From Sphingosinithalassobacter sp. CS137 (GTDB lineage: Bacteria; Pseudomonadota; Alphaproteobacteria; Sphingomonadales; Sphingomonadaceae), in contig NZ_CP060494.1 of assembly GCF_014334115.1 (NCBI RefSeq), positions 744,001-808,000 of the forward strand: a stretch of 64,000 nt of DNA, in the 5' to 3' direction. Below are positions 24,767 to 33,814 of this stretch, one piece after another (the stretch's first letter is position 1; every line of letters begins with the position of its first letter). The translations under genes were made by a program, and so were the position numbers. The notes below the pieces were generated by a model. It ran no database searches. It was not told where the DNA came from and worked only from the letters and a program-made list of their open reading frames with translations.

Positions 24767-27700
24767 TCAGAAGGTGGCGGAAACACCGAGCTTGAAGCGG
24801 CGACCGCCCAGATAGGTGCCGCTGGAATAGAAGCGCGCTTGGTCGCCCAGCGTGTAGGCCACGTCGGGGGTGTTCGTGCCCTTGAGCAGGTCCGAACCTT
24901 CCACGAAGATGCGGAACTGGCCGAAGCTGGGACGGAGATAATATTCGGCGCGGAAGTCCAGCGTCTGCGCGTCCTCTGCGAAATAGCTTAGCGCGCGAGG
25001 GTAGAAATTCCACAGCGCCCGCGACTGGAAGCCGTAGGTCAGCGTCGCGTCGATATCATATTTGTTGTAGGTGAGCGCGACCGTTCCGGAATGTTTCGGC
25101 GAACTGCGGTAGGGTACGCCTGCGAATTCGTAGATATTGTCGTCGGGATCGCCATAGGCCCAGGAATAACGGTCCACCCGCTCGCTATGCGTATAGGTGT
25201 AGTTGCCGTAGATCCCGAGACCGCCGAGCACGCCCGGCAGGAAATCGAAGCGGCGCTCGGCCTGCACCTCGAAGCCATAGAGTTCGGCGACGTCGTCGCT
25301 GTTCACCGGCGTCGATCCGGTGATGAACACGCTGTCCGGATTGGCGGGATCGAAATAGGGTGGCCCGTTGAAATAGGGGTGATCGGGAAGCGTCACCGCC
25401 GCGAGGTTTGCAGCGCCGTTGCTGATGTTCGACTGGAGCAGGTTCTCGGTGCGCTTGTAGAAGCCGCTCAGCTTGAAGATGCCGATCCCGGAGTAATATT
25501 CCGCGCTCAGATCGAAATTGTGCGTGTTTGCCGGCTTCAGGTCCGGATTGCCGCTGTTTATCTGCAGGATCGGCTTGGTGCCCTGCGGCCCCGGAATGGG
25601 GAAGTTGATGAACGAGACACGCGTTTCGCTGGAAAGCAGCGCGATCTGCGGCCGCGCCACGGACAGAAAGTAGCCGCCGCGGAAGATCAGATCGTCGCTC
25701 TCGCGATAGTTGAACAGCACGCGCGGGAGGAATTCCTCGGTCGTCCCGCTTTCGGTGATCAGGCGTGAAAACTCGTTCTGGAATATCAGGTCCACGCCGA
25801 TGCCGCCGCCGTTCTCGGGAAGGATCGGACCGGTATAGACGGGATAGACGAGGTTGCGCGCTTCGAGCTTCACGCGGTTGTACCGAACGCCGCCGATCAC
25901 CTCGAGCTTGCCGAACTCCAGCTTCGATTGGAGATAAGCGGCAAAATTCGTCTCGCGCGTCATCTCCTGGTCCTGTCCGGGAACAGGCTCCAGCTCGGTG
26001 ATCGTCAGCCCGGTGTTCGCCGCCACCTGGTCGATGTTGTTTACGAAATCGCGAAGCGACGCCTCGGTCACGGTCGTGAAGTTCGCGCCGTCGATGCCGA
26101 TACGAGCAAGATCGGACTGCGCGAATACCAGGCCCGCGTCGGTCGCGAGGATGTTGCCGCCGATCTGAGAACGAATGTGATCGCTGCGGAATTCGGCGCG
26201 CTCGTAATAGGCGCCGAGCTCGATATAGCTCAGAAAGCCCGCGTCCGCCTGCCAGCGCACGCTCGCTTCACCGGTGTAGCGATCGTTGCTGCCGTTCGAA
26301 CGATCGATCTGGCCGCTTGCATTCTGGATGGTGAAGCCCGCGGGATCGTTGACGAGCGCCCAGCCCTCCGCGCTGAGCAGCGGGAGCGGGATGCCGTCGC
26401 CCGTCCTGCGCCCGAATGCGGAGACGATATAACCCGCGTCGGGATCGAGCGCGCCAGGCAGAAAATAGCTTGCCTGCGCGTCGATCGCAGTGCCGTTGCC
26501 GACGGTGCCCAGCCGCAGCGTGTTCGAAAAGTTGCGCGGATCGGTGAGTTCACCGTGCGCATAGCCGGCGGTGTATTTGATCTCGAACGCGCCGAGATTG
26601 GTCCTGCCGTTCAGCGCATAGGTATCGGTGACGTTCTTGACGTCCTTCGCATAGCTGTAGCTCTGCGAGCGAGAGATAGCACCGTTGCCCGGCGTCAGAT
26701 CGACGCTGAGTTCGGGGCCGGAATAGCCGCCCGGCACGTCGCTGTATTCCGCCGCGACGTTGAAGCTATCGGCTAGGCCGTACGACGTCCGCGTGGCTTC
26801 CGAATGCTGGAAGTCGAACTTCAGGTTCGTATGGCTCGCCACCTGCCATTCGGCCGAAAGCGTGGCGGCGAGATTCTCGTTCTCGATGTGCGAGAACTGG
26901 GTCGTCAGCCCCGTGACATAGCCCTGATCCGCGCCATCGACGAACGGAAAGGTGGCGTACGGATCGAGCTCCTCCGCCGATTCAAAGGTCGGCAGGCCGT
27001 TCTCATCGAGCGGCAGCGCGCGCCCGGTGCGTATCGTCGTTCCATAGCCGATCGTGCGCAGCTCGTGCCTGCGATACTGCACCGACGCGCTGAGGCCGAA
27101 GCTGTCGCCGAACGTGCCCGCGACGGTCCCCGAAACGAGATAGTCGCTCGCGAAGTCATCGGGCGCGCCGCCGCCTTCGAGCAGCAGACTGGCATAGCGG
27201 CGGGGGCGATCGAGCGGCGAGAGCGTCTCGATTTCGATCAGCCCGCCGGTGCCCGCGCTGTCGTGGCTGGGCAGCAGCGTCTTGTTCACCGTGATGCTGC
27301 TCACCGAATCGGCGAGCAGGTTCGACAGGTCGGCCGAACGCCCGGTGCCGCTGCCTACCGGGAGGTTGAGCCCGTTGAGCTTCACGGCGTTCATGTCCGG
27401 CTCGAACCCGCGGAGGATCACGTTGCTGCCGTCGCCGGTCGACGAATCGCGCTGGAACGACACGCCGGGAACGCGGCGGAGCGCTTCGGAAAAGGTGGTG
27501 CCGGTGAAATTGCCCAGATCGTCGGCGGAGACCACGTCGGCGCTGTTGTCGGCCGTGCGCTGCCGGTTCAGCGCCTTGGCGCGTGCGCTGGTCGAGCCAT
27601 AGACGATGATCTCCTCGCCCGCCGTATTGGTGGCGCGATTCAGCGCGAGATCGACCTGCGATCGATCCTCTGCGGTCACCGTGACGATGCGGCTCACCGG

Positions 27701-28216
27701 CGCGAATCCGAGAAACGAGACCTCGAGCGTGTAGGTGCCCGCCGCGACACCTGGGAAACGAAAGTCGCCGAACTCGTCCACGCGCGTAGTCGCGCCCGTT
27801 TCGACGATACGTACAAGTGCGCCGGTGACGGATGCCGTTCCATCCGGGCCGGTGACATGCCCTGCGATTGTCCCCTCCCCCGCCTGCTGTTCGCCCCGCG
27901 GCGCCGGAGCGCTCACAATGAACGCGCCGCCACTCGTGGTGCTAAGCGTCAGGCCGCTACCGGTCAGCAACATGCGATAGGCGCCTTCGGGAGTATGGCT
28001 GCCCTGGAGCGGCGGCGCCGCCTTGCCGCGTATCGCGTCGCCGGAGAAGACGATGTTGGTCTCGGTCTGCCGCGCCACGGCGCGCAGCGAGCGTTCCAGC
28101 GGCTGCGCCGGCAGATCGAAGCTGTAGCGGGCCTGTGCCTGTGCCTGTGCCTGTGCCGGAATCACGATCACGCCGGCAGTGGCGGCGAGCGCCGCGAAAC
28201 TGAGTTTCGAAACCAT
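24767..28216 (-). CDS. TonB-dependent receptor with STN and carboxypeptidase-regulatory-like domains
   Basis: 1149 residues, large for the family. Signal peptide 1-26 ending in a QA dipeptide run encoded by a hexanucleotide repeat (28131-28157); STN domain about 29-105; a carboxypeptidase-regulatory-like beta domain about 115-193 (GTIAGHVTGPDG, FRFPGVAAGTYTLEV); TonB box EEIIVYG at 201-207; plug with EALRRVPGVSFQRDSSTGDG and LRGFEPDMNAVKLNG; barrel ending RRFKLGVSATF. ATG 28216 follows GGGGGGAAGA; a longer frame adds a non-signal leader. The STN domain pairs with the FecR just upstream. The extra beta domain is common in receptors for large or polymeric ligands. Confidence 0.92.
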   Translation of the reverse strand: MVSKLSFAALAATAGVIVIPAQAQAQAQARYSFDLPAQPLERSLRAVARQTETNIVFSGDAIRGKAAPPLQGSHTPEGAYRMLLTGSGLTLSTTSGGAFIVSAPAPRGEQQAGEGTIAGHVTGPDGTASVTGALVRIVETGATTRVDEFGDFRFPGVAAGTYTLEVSFLGFAPVSRIVTVTAEDRSQVDLALNRATNTAGEEIIVYGSTSARAKALNRQRTADNSADVVSADDLGNFTGTTFSEALRRVPGVSFQRDSSTGDGSNVILRGFEPDMNAVKLNGLNLPVGSGTGRSADLSNLLADSVSSITVNKTLLPSHDSAGTGGLIEIETLSPLDRPRRYASLLLEGGGAPDDFASDYLVSGTVAGTFGDSFGLSASVQYRRHELRTIGYGTTIRTGRALPLDENGLPTFESAEELDPYATFPFVDGADQGYVTGLTTQFSHIENENLAATLSAEWQVASHTNLKFDFQHSEATRTSYGLADSFNVAAEYSDVPGGYSGPELSVDLTPGNGAISRSQSYSYAKDVKNVTDTYALNGRTNLGAFEIKYTAGYAHGELTDPRNFSNTLRLGTVGNGTAIDAQASYFLPGALDPDAGYIVSAFGRRTGDGIPLPLLSAEGWALVNDPAGFTIQNASGQIDRSNGSNDRYTGEASVRWQADAGFLSYIELGAYYERAEFRSDHIRSQIGGNILATDAGLVFAQSDLARIGIDGANFTTVTEASLRDFVNNIDQVAANTGLTITELEPVPGQDQEMTRETNFAAYLQSKLEFGKLEVIGGVRYNRVKLEARNLVYPVYTGPILPENGGGIGVDLIFQNEFSRLITESGTTEEFLPRVLFNYRESDDLIFRGGYFLSVARPQIALLSSETRVSFINFPIPGPQGTKPILQINSGNPDLKPANTHNFDLSAEYYSGIGIFKLSGFYKRTENLLQSNISNGAANLAAVTLPDHPYFNGPPYFDPANPDSVFITGSTPVNSDDVAELYGFEVQAERRFDFLPGVLGGLGIYGNYTYTHSERVDRYSWAYGDPDDNIYEFAGVPYRSSPKHSGTVALTYNKYDIDATLTYGFQSRALWNFYPRALSYFAEDAQTLDFRAEYYLRPSFGQFRIFVEGSDLLKGTNTPDVAYTLGDQARFYSSGTYLGGRRFKLGVSATF

Positions 28217-28324
28217 TCTTCCCCCCTGTTGCAGAGCGCGAAAAAATCCCGCTCCCCCAGGGGTAGACGATGGTGCGACGCAAAACCGACATTGCCGCGA
28301 CACAAAAGTGAAAAAAGCGTCTAC

Positions 28325-29296
28325 TCAGCGCAAGATTTGAATGGTTTCGCCATCGTCGCGGACATGAAGCCCGTGCAGCGTAGCGACTGCCTGCGCGAAG
28401 TCGGGCGTCGCATTGGTGGCGAACACGCCTGAAACGGGCAGCGCCGCGACGTGCGGATCGGGCACGGCTAGCCTTGGGCCGCCGTAGCGATTGAGTTCGG
28501 CGACGGCTTCGATGAGCGGCGTGTCGCGGAAGATCGCCTGTCCGCGCCGCCAGGCCGTGACCGCTTCGATCGATTCAGCGCGCGCGATCCGCATGCCGCG
28601 CTCGCCCGCGGTAAGCCGCTCGCCTGGATCAAGCTCGGCAGGCGCGACGGGCGTCGCGCCGCGCGGCGGCGGGGCCGCATCCGAGACCACCACCTTGCCC
28701 TCGATCAGCGTGACGGTGACGTTTTCGCCGTCGCGGCGGACGATGAAGACGGTGCCGACCGCGCGTATCAGCTTGCTGCCCGCATGGACGATGAACGGGC
28801 GCTCCGCATCATGCGCCACTTCGAACATCGCCTCGCCGCGGTCGAGCCGCACGCGCCGCCGATCGTCGGAGAAACGCACGTCCACTTGGCTATTGGTGTT
28901 GAGCGCGATGCGGCTGCCGTCGTCCAGCGTCGCGATCTTCTGTTCGCCTCGTGCGGTGGAATAGTCCGGGCTCGTCGAGAAGAGGCCGCTGATCGCGCCG
29001 AAGCCGAGCAGCACCAGGATCGCCGCGGCAAGCGCGAGTAACGGTCGCTGCGGCCGCGCAGGCGGCAGCGATTGGCGCGCGGGATGTCCATCCCCGTTCT
29101 GGAAGCAGAGCGCGGCGCCGGGCAGCATCGCCCAGATCTCAGTCGCACGCTCGAACGCGTGGGCATGCGCGGGATTGTCGTGCAGCCAAGCCTGAAATCC
29201 TGCTTCGGTGTCGGCGGTGCGCTCCCCCTGCAGGCGCGCCACCCAAGCCGCCGCCTCGGCTTCCACCGAGCTGTAGCGCATCCCGCCGCTCACCAT
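28325..29296 (-). CDS. FecR-family anti-sigma/signal transducer
   Basis: 323 residues from ATG 29296. FecR_N region (EAEAAAWVARLQGE, FQAWLHDNPAHAHAFERA), a membrane helix (LLALAAAILVLLGFGAISGLF core, about 84-104), FecR domain (LDDGSRIALNTNSQVDVRF, LDRGEAMFEVAHDAERPF) and a C-terminal STN-like part (TPLIEAVAELNRYGG). ATG 29296 overlaps the sigma gene stop; GTG 29308 is an alternative. It should hold and activate the sigma factor according to the state of the receptor. Confidence 0.88.
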   Translation of the reverse strand: MVSGGMRYSSVEAEAAAWVARLQGERTADTEAGFQAWLHDNPAHAHAFERATEIWAMLPGAALCFQNGDGHPARQSLPPARPQRPLLALAAAILVLLGFGAISGLFSTSPDYSTARGEQKIATLDDGSRIALNTNSQVDVRFSDDRRRVRLDRGEAMFEVAHDAERPFIVHAGSKLIRAVGTVFIVRRDGENVTVTLIEGKVVVSDAAPPPRGATPVAPAELDPGERLTAGERGMRIARAESIEAVTAWRRGQAIFRDTPLIEAVAELNRYGGPRLAVPDPHVAALPVSGVFATNATPDFAQAVATLHGLHVRDDGETIQILR

Positions 29297-29766
29297 TGCG
29301 ACATCCACTGCATCAGCTGGAGCGTGGCGCGTGCGACCTGCTTCTCGACCGCCGCGACGCTCATCTCCTCATCCCGCGCGATCTCCGCATAGCTCATATT
29401 CTCCAGCCGACGCTTGAGCAGGATGCGGCGCGTGCGCTCGGGCAGCTGCTCCAGCCCAGCGGCGGCGTGCCGCAGCCGCTGCTGCTGCTCCACGATCTGC
29501 CCGGGGTCCGGCGTGACGTCGGCGATATGTCGCAGGTCCTCGGCATCCGCGAACGGCGCGCGCGCGTTGCGGCGCTGGCGATCGATCGAAAGATTCACTG
29601 CCGCAGTGACGAGCAGCGCCTCCTGAGACCGTGCCTGGGATTTGCGCTGATATAGCTCCAACTTGAGGAATGCGTCCTGAACCAATTCGTCTGCGTCCTG
29701 TTCGGGAATGCCCTGCCGCACCACGGCGCGTCTGGCCTTCTGAAGCATCTCGGCGAGCGTCGGCAT
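29290..29766 (-). CDS. ECF RNA polymerase sigma factor (FecI type)
   Basis: 158 residues. Region 2 (DADELVQDAFLKLELYQ, then LVTAAVNLSIDRQRR) and region 4 (LPERTRRILLKRRLENMSY, EEMSVAAVEKQVARA) are complete. It leads the minus-strand unit sigma-fecR-receptor-M16 protease; the distances (overlap, 108, 65 bases) suit one transcript with extra promoters. Not closely similar to the other sigma factor in the window, so the two signalling units are probably insulated. Confidence 0.87.
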   Translation of the reverse strand: MPTLAEMLQKARRAVVRQGIPEQDADELVQDAFLKLELYQRKSQARSQEALLVTAAVNLSIDRQRRNARAPFADAEDLRHIADVTPDPGQIVEQQQRLRHAAAGLEQLPERTRRILLKRRLENMSYAEIARDEEMSVAAVEKQVARATLQLMQWMSQW

Positions 29767-30196
29767 CGGCGAAGCAGACCTCAGCTATCCAGACGCGCCG
29801 GTGAGACAAATCCGACATGCGCGCGAGCAGAAAAAGGATCCGGTCCGGACATGGCCGCCATAGTGTCACCGCTAGTTCGGGATGCAAGGTGCCGTTTCAG
29901 CAATCAGGCGCGCGGCGCCTGTCGGCGATAGCAGGACCGACGAGATGCTTGCGATGTTCCGGAAGTCTCGAACGTCCCATTCAACGCGGCGAACCTCCCC
30001 AAGCAGATGGCAGTCAGCCGGGACATTCTGATGGTATTGATGATGGTATACCCCGCACAGCTTCGATGTAATCGTTCGCAACCCGCGCAGCAGAGCGTCG
30101 GATTCGCTGGGTGTGAAGCATTCCCTTCCGAGAAGATTGCACCTTCAAGGATGTACGCGAAAACGGTATGAATGGACCCCAGAACAGGGGGCTGTG
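29767..30196. other. 430-base intergenic region
   Basis: Separates the divergent sigma gene and the Trypco2-domain gene. A minus-strand open frame (29872-30081 and a little upstream) lacks a start with a ribosome site and resembles no known family. No clear terminator, repeat or promoter motif was seen. Confidence 0.4.
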
Positions 30197-30682
30197 ATGG
30201 ACGAAGCAGATCTAGAGAATGTCATCAATTCCATTAGAAAATCGCTTGTCGCCGTCAATCTGGAGCGTGAGAAGGATGCCGATCCTCGGATGTTCCTGGC
30301 AACCGAAGCCGAGATCGAACTGAAATTCACTGCCCAGAAAAGCACCGCTGCTACCGGCGGTTTGAAACTGGTGGTAATTCCGGGCCTGACCGCAGGTGGC
30401 TCCGCAAAGCGTAAGGTCAGCGAGGAGAGGGTTCACACCCTACGGCTGAAATTCGCGCCGATTATCGGGACGAGAGTGGAAAACGGGAAAACAACGTTCA
30501 CCACGCTGCAGGATGGCCGGACGGTCGATGTGCAACCTGATCCGAATGCCGTCACCATCCACGCTGATCCGGAGCAGTGGGGCGCAACAGGAATCGCGAA
30601 CGACGGCTCGACGAACATTGGCGGTTCGAGCCTGGACAGCGGCGGCGCGGGCGGGATGGCGAGCGACACCGGCCCCGAATAG
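30197..30682 (+). CDS. Trypco2 (trypsin-co-occurring) domain protein
   Basis: 161 residues. Residues about 4-95 follow the Trypco2 pattern: a leading helix LENVINSIRKSLVAVNLERE, then strands EAEIELKFTAQKS, GLKLVVIP and, after a break, RVHTLRLKFAPII. Known: this domain is defined by co-occurrence with trypsin-like peptidases in predicted biological-conflict systems. No peptidase gene lies next to it here. The C-terminus is Gly/Ser-rich (SSLDSGGAGG). ATG 30197 has GGGGG upstream; an earlier in-frame start adds 28 unrelated residues. Confidence 0.6.
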   Translation: MDEADLENVINSIRKSLVAVNLEREKDADPRMFLATEAEIELKFTAQKSTAATGGLKLVVIPGLTAGGSAKRKVSEERVHTLRLKFAPIIGTRVENGKTTFTTLQDGRTVDVQPDPNAVTIHADPEQWGATGIANDGSTNIGGSSLDSGGAGGMASDTGPE

Positions 30683-30954
30683 CGCCTGCGCTCTCCTCCC
30701 AAGCCATTCGGCGCCCGACGAAAGCCGCCGCGGCCCGCGCGGCGACGCCAGCGAGCGGCACGATCCGCGCATTCGCCGACACATCGGTTGAGGCATGGGT
30801 AGCGCCGCCGCCAGCGATATTTTCACCTCCATCGGCGGGGAACCCGCCGCCCATCCCCCCCACCCCCCCTCTCGTACCGACCCGCGCCGATGCGCCCGGC
30901 AGAAAAGGCGGAACGGCCCGGCGCGCGGCGAATTCTTCCAACAGGGAGAAAGGC

Positions 30955-31929
30955 ATGCGCGGCGTTCTCGAACGGCTGCTGATCACGCTTGAGGTCCGCC
31001 TCGAGGCATTTGCGTTGCTCGACGTGCGGCGCGGACGTCGGCTGCACGTCGATCCGGGAGACGCGGTGCTGCTGCACCATGTGCTTTCCGGCAGCGGCTG
31101 GCTGGAAGTGCCGGGCCACGCTCCCGTTCGGTGCGAGCCCGGAACCGTGATCTTCGCTCCGGCAGGTGCGGACCAGAGACTGCGCATCGACGAGGACGAC
31201 GAGGGCGAGGAAATCACGGCACTCGAAAACTGCGCGATGGTGAAAGACGGGCTGATTCGCTTCGACGCAGCGCGCGGCGGCGACCCCGATCTGCGGGTGG
31301 TAAGCGCATCCATGCTGGCGAGCGCCGACGGATCCTTCGGCCTGTTCGATGCACTGAAAGCACCTCTGACGGAAAGACACGAAGGAAACGAACGGGTGGC
31401 GGGCGCCTTCGCGCTGCTCCGGCGCGAAGCGGAGGCGCCGGGTCTCGGCACGCGCGCCTTCATCAGTTCGCTGATGCAGCTCTGCCTCCTTGCCCTGATC
31501 CGCCGCCACTTCGAGCAGTTGCCCCAGGATTCGCCGCTGATCGCCGCCTTCGGCGACCGGCGGCTCGCGCGCGCCCTTGCCGCCGTGCTCGACGCGCCGG
31601 CCGACGCGCACAGCGTGGCAAGCCTGGCCGCCACCGCCGGCATGAGCCGCTCCGCCTTCGCGCGCGCGTTCCGAACCGATTTCGACCTCAGCCCGATGGA
31701 GTTCGTCGCCAAGGTCCGGCTGCAACATGCCGCCGAGCTGCTTCGCGGCACCGATCTTCCGGTGAAATCGATCGCCACGTCGATCGGCTATGCCAGCCGC
31801 AGCCATTTCTCGCGCGCCTTCCGCGCAGCCTATGGCCGCGACCCGCGCAGCTTCCGCCGCCATGCGTCCCGCGCAACGGAGATCCCGCACCTCGATCCCG
31901 AAGCAGACGCAGACGCAGAAGAAGAATGA
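30955..31929 (+). CDS. AraC-family transcriptional regulator with cupin sensor domain
   Basis: 324 residues. N-terminal cupin_6-type sensor (about 1-190; LHHVLSGSGWLEVPGHA, CEPGTVIFAPAGADQ) and C-terminal double helix-turn-helix (VASLAATAGMSRSAFARAF; LPVKSIATSIGYASRSHF; YGRDPRSFRR). The tail is acidic (EADADAEEE). ATG 30955 has GGGAGAAAGG before it. Regulators of this type often control a neighbouring oxidoreductase or detoxification gene; no divergent partner is obvious, and the closest candidates are the plus-strand genes that follow. Confidence 0.85.
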   Translation: MRGVLERLLITLEVRLEAFALLDVRRGRRLHVDPGDAVLLHHVLSGSGWLEVPGHAPVRCEPGTVIFAPAGADQRLRIDEDDEGEEITALENCAMVKDGLIRFDAARGGDPDLRVVSASMLASADGSFGLFDALKAPLTERHEGNERVAGAFALLRREAEAPGLGTRAFISSLMQLCLLALIRRHFEQLPQDSPLIAAFGDRRLARALAAVLDAPADAHSVASLAATAGMSRSAFARAFRTDFDLSPMEFVAKVRLQHAAELLRGTDLPVKSIATSIGYASRSHFSRAFRAAYGRDPRSFRRHASRATEIPHLDPEADADAEEE

Positions 31930-32036
31930 GGCAGGTGGCGCCGTGCTGCGGCAAACCGCTGCCTGGCGGCATTGAAGGATTAACCTTCCCGATGCTAGCA
32001 GCGGCCAGGGGATCGTACCGGGGTAGGTTCGACGTC

Positions 32037-32264
32037 ATGGCTGAATTCTGGGTTTTCATCTACGCGCTTCTGAGCGGCTTCGTGCTGATGTCCTTGCAGC
32101 GCAACCAGCGGCAGCAGCGGCCTTCACCGCATATGGTGACGCTGGCCGGTTGGGGTCTCTTCTCGCTTTCATCCACGTTGGCGATCCTTATGGGCGCGCT
32201 TGCCTTCGCGCTGGCGATCGGTGTGCCGGTCCCGCTCGACGGCCTGGCGCCGGGCGTCGTCTAA
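32037..32264 (+). CDS. Small inner-membrane protein
   Basis: 75 residues with two hydrophobic segments (EFWVFIYALLSGFVLMSL and LAILMGALAFALAIGVPV) separated by a basic, Gln/Arg-rich loop. It ends 4 bases before the gamma-carbonic anhydrase gene, with which it is probably co-transcribed. No family recognised. Confidence 0.55.
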   Translation: MAEFWVFIYALLSGFVLMSLQRNQRQQRPSPHMVTLAGWGLFSLSSTLAILMGALAFALAIGVPVPLDGLAPGVV

Positions 32265-32268
32265 GCCG

Positions 32269-32793
32269 ATGCCGCTTTACGCCTTCGCCGGCCAGCAGCC
32301 GCAGATCGCCGACGATGCCTGGGTCGCGCCCAGCGCCGATCTGATCGGCGACGTCTGCCTTGACGCCCTGGCGAGCGTTTGGTTCGGCGCCGTGATCCGG
32401 GGCGACAACACGCCGATCCTGATCGGCGCGCGCTCGAACATACAGGAAGGCGCCGCGCTCCACTCCGATCCCGGTGCGCCGCTCACCATCGGCGAGGACT
32501 GCACGGTTGGCCATCATGCGGTGCTGCACGGCTGCACCCTCGGGAATCGCGTGCTCGTCGGCATGGGAGCGATCGTGCTCAATCGAGCCGTGGTCGGCGA
32601 CGATTGCCTGATCGGCGCCGGCGCGTTGATCACCGAAGGCAAGGAATTTCCCGCGGGTCATCTGATCGTCGGATCGCCTGCGCGCGCGGTGAAACCCCTG
32701 CCCGAACAGACGAAGGCGATGCTCAAGGCCTCGGCCGCGCTCTACGCCGCCAAGCAGCGCGAATATGCCGAGGGACTGACGCAGGTCGGTTGA
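32269..32793 (+). CDS. Gamma-class carbonic anhydrase-like protein
   Basis: 174 residues, left-handed beta-helix of hexapeptide repeats (VWFGAVIRGDNTPILIGARS, VGHHAVLHGCTLGNRV). The zinc His ligands are in ALHSD and GHHAVLHG, as in CamH/YrdA-type proteins, so CO2 hydration or a related metal-dependent role is likely; many YrdA-like members have no measured activity. ATG 32269 is chosen because the longer frame overlaps the preceding gene. Confidence 0.88.
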   Translation: MPLYAFAGQQPQIADDAWVAPSADLIGDVCLDALASVWFGAVIRGDNTPILIGARSNIQEGAALHSDPGAPLTIGEDCTVGHHAVLHGCTLGNRVLVGMGAIVLNRAVVGDDCLIGAGALITEGKEFPAGHLIVGSPARAVKPLPEQTKAMLKASAALYAAKQREYAEGLTQVG

Positions 32794-32844
32794 GCTGCCG
32801 GCGACGGAACTGGACAGTCATTCCAGTTGCGCTATGAAACGCGC

Positions 32845-33792
32845 ATGTCCTTGCCTCCGCTGTTCGACCGCCTGCGCCTGCCTGTAATCGGCTCGCCGCT
32901 GTTCATCATCTCATGCCCCGAGCTGGTGATCGCCCAGTGCACCTCCGGCATCGTCGGCTCGTTTCCGGCGCTGAACGCGCGGCCGCAGAGCCAGCTCGAC
33001 GAATGGCTGCATCAGATCACCGAGGCGCTCGCCGCGTGGGACCGCGACCATCCGGAAACGCCCGCCGCGCCCTTCGCGGTCAATCAGATCGTCCACCGCT
33101 CGAACGACCGGCTCGAACAGGATCTCGCCACCTGCGCCAAGTGGAAGGTCCCGATCGTCATCACGTCGCTCGGCGCGCGGCCAGAACTGAATGACGCGGT
33201 TCACCAATGGGGCGGAATAACGCTGCATGACGTCATCGACGACCGTTTCGCGCACAAGGCGATCGAGAAGGGCGCCGACGGGCTGATCCTCGTCGCGGCC
33301 GGCGCCGGCGGTCATGCCGGCCGACTGAGCCCCTTCGCGCTGGTTCAGGAAGTGCGCGAATGGTTCGACGGCCCCGTCGCGCTGTCGGGCTCGATCGCGA
33401 CGGGCGCGTCGGTCCTCGCCGCCCAGGCGATGGGCGCCGATCTCGCCTATATCGGTTCTCCCTTCATCGCGACGCAGGAGGCCAATGCAGTCGATGCCTA
33501 TAAGCAGGGCATCGTCGATGGGCGCGCATCGGACATCGTCTATTCGAACCTGTTCACCGGCGTGCACGGCAACTATCTGCGCGGCTCGATCGTCGCGGCG
33601 GGGCTCGATCCGGACAACCTGCCCGAAAGCGATCCCAGTGCAATGAACTTCGGCGGCTCCAAGGCGTGGCGCGACATCTGGGGATCGGGCCAGGGTATCG
33701 GTGCGGTGCATGCCGTCGAGCCGGCTGCGGACCGGATCGCCCGGCTCGGCGCGGAGTATCAGGCGGCACGCGCGCGACTCTGCGGCGGCTGA
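32845..33792 (+). CDS. Nitronate monooxygenase (2-nitropropane dioxygenase family)
   Basis: 315 residues, FMN-dependent TIM-barrel oxidoreductase that oxidises alkyl nitronates such as propionate 3-nitronate. Family signatures: VIGSPLFIISCPELVIAQCT at the N-terminus, LILVAAGAGGHAGRLSPFAL for flavin and phosphate binding, and LSGSIATGASVLAAQAMGAD. ATG 32845 starts 51 bases after the carbonic anhydrase gene. Confidence 0.87.
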   Translation: MSLPPLFDRLRLPVIGSPLFIISCPELVIAQCTSGIVGSFPALNARPQSQLDEWLHQITEALAAWDRDHPETPAAPFAVNQIVHRSNDRLEQDLATCAKWKVPIVITSLGARPELNDAVHQWGGITLHDVIDDRFAHKAIEKGADGLILVAAGAGGHAGRLSPFALVQEVREWFDGPVALSGSIATGASVLAAQAMGADLAYIGSPFIATQEANAVDAYKQGIVDGRASDIVYSNLFTGVHGNYLRGSIVAAGLDPDNLPESDPSAMNFGGSKAWRDIWGSGQGIGAVHAVEPAADRIARLGAEYQAARARLCGG

Positions 33793-33814
33793 GCGGGCGA
33801 CGCCCGCTGCGCGA

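Noticed and set aside
26804..28432. 542-codon plus-strand frame
   Set aside because: Antisense of the third receptor; no domain or ribosome site.
29872..30081. 69-codon minus-strand frame before the sigma gene
   Set aside because: No ribosome site and no family resemblance; TTG start only.
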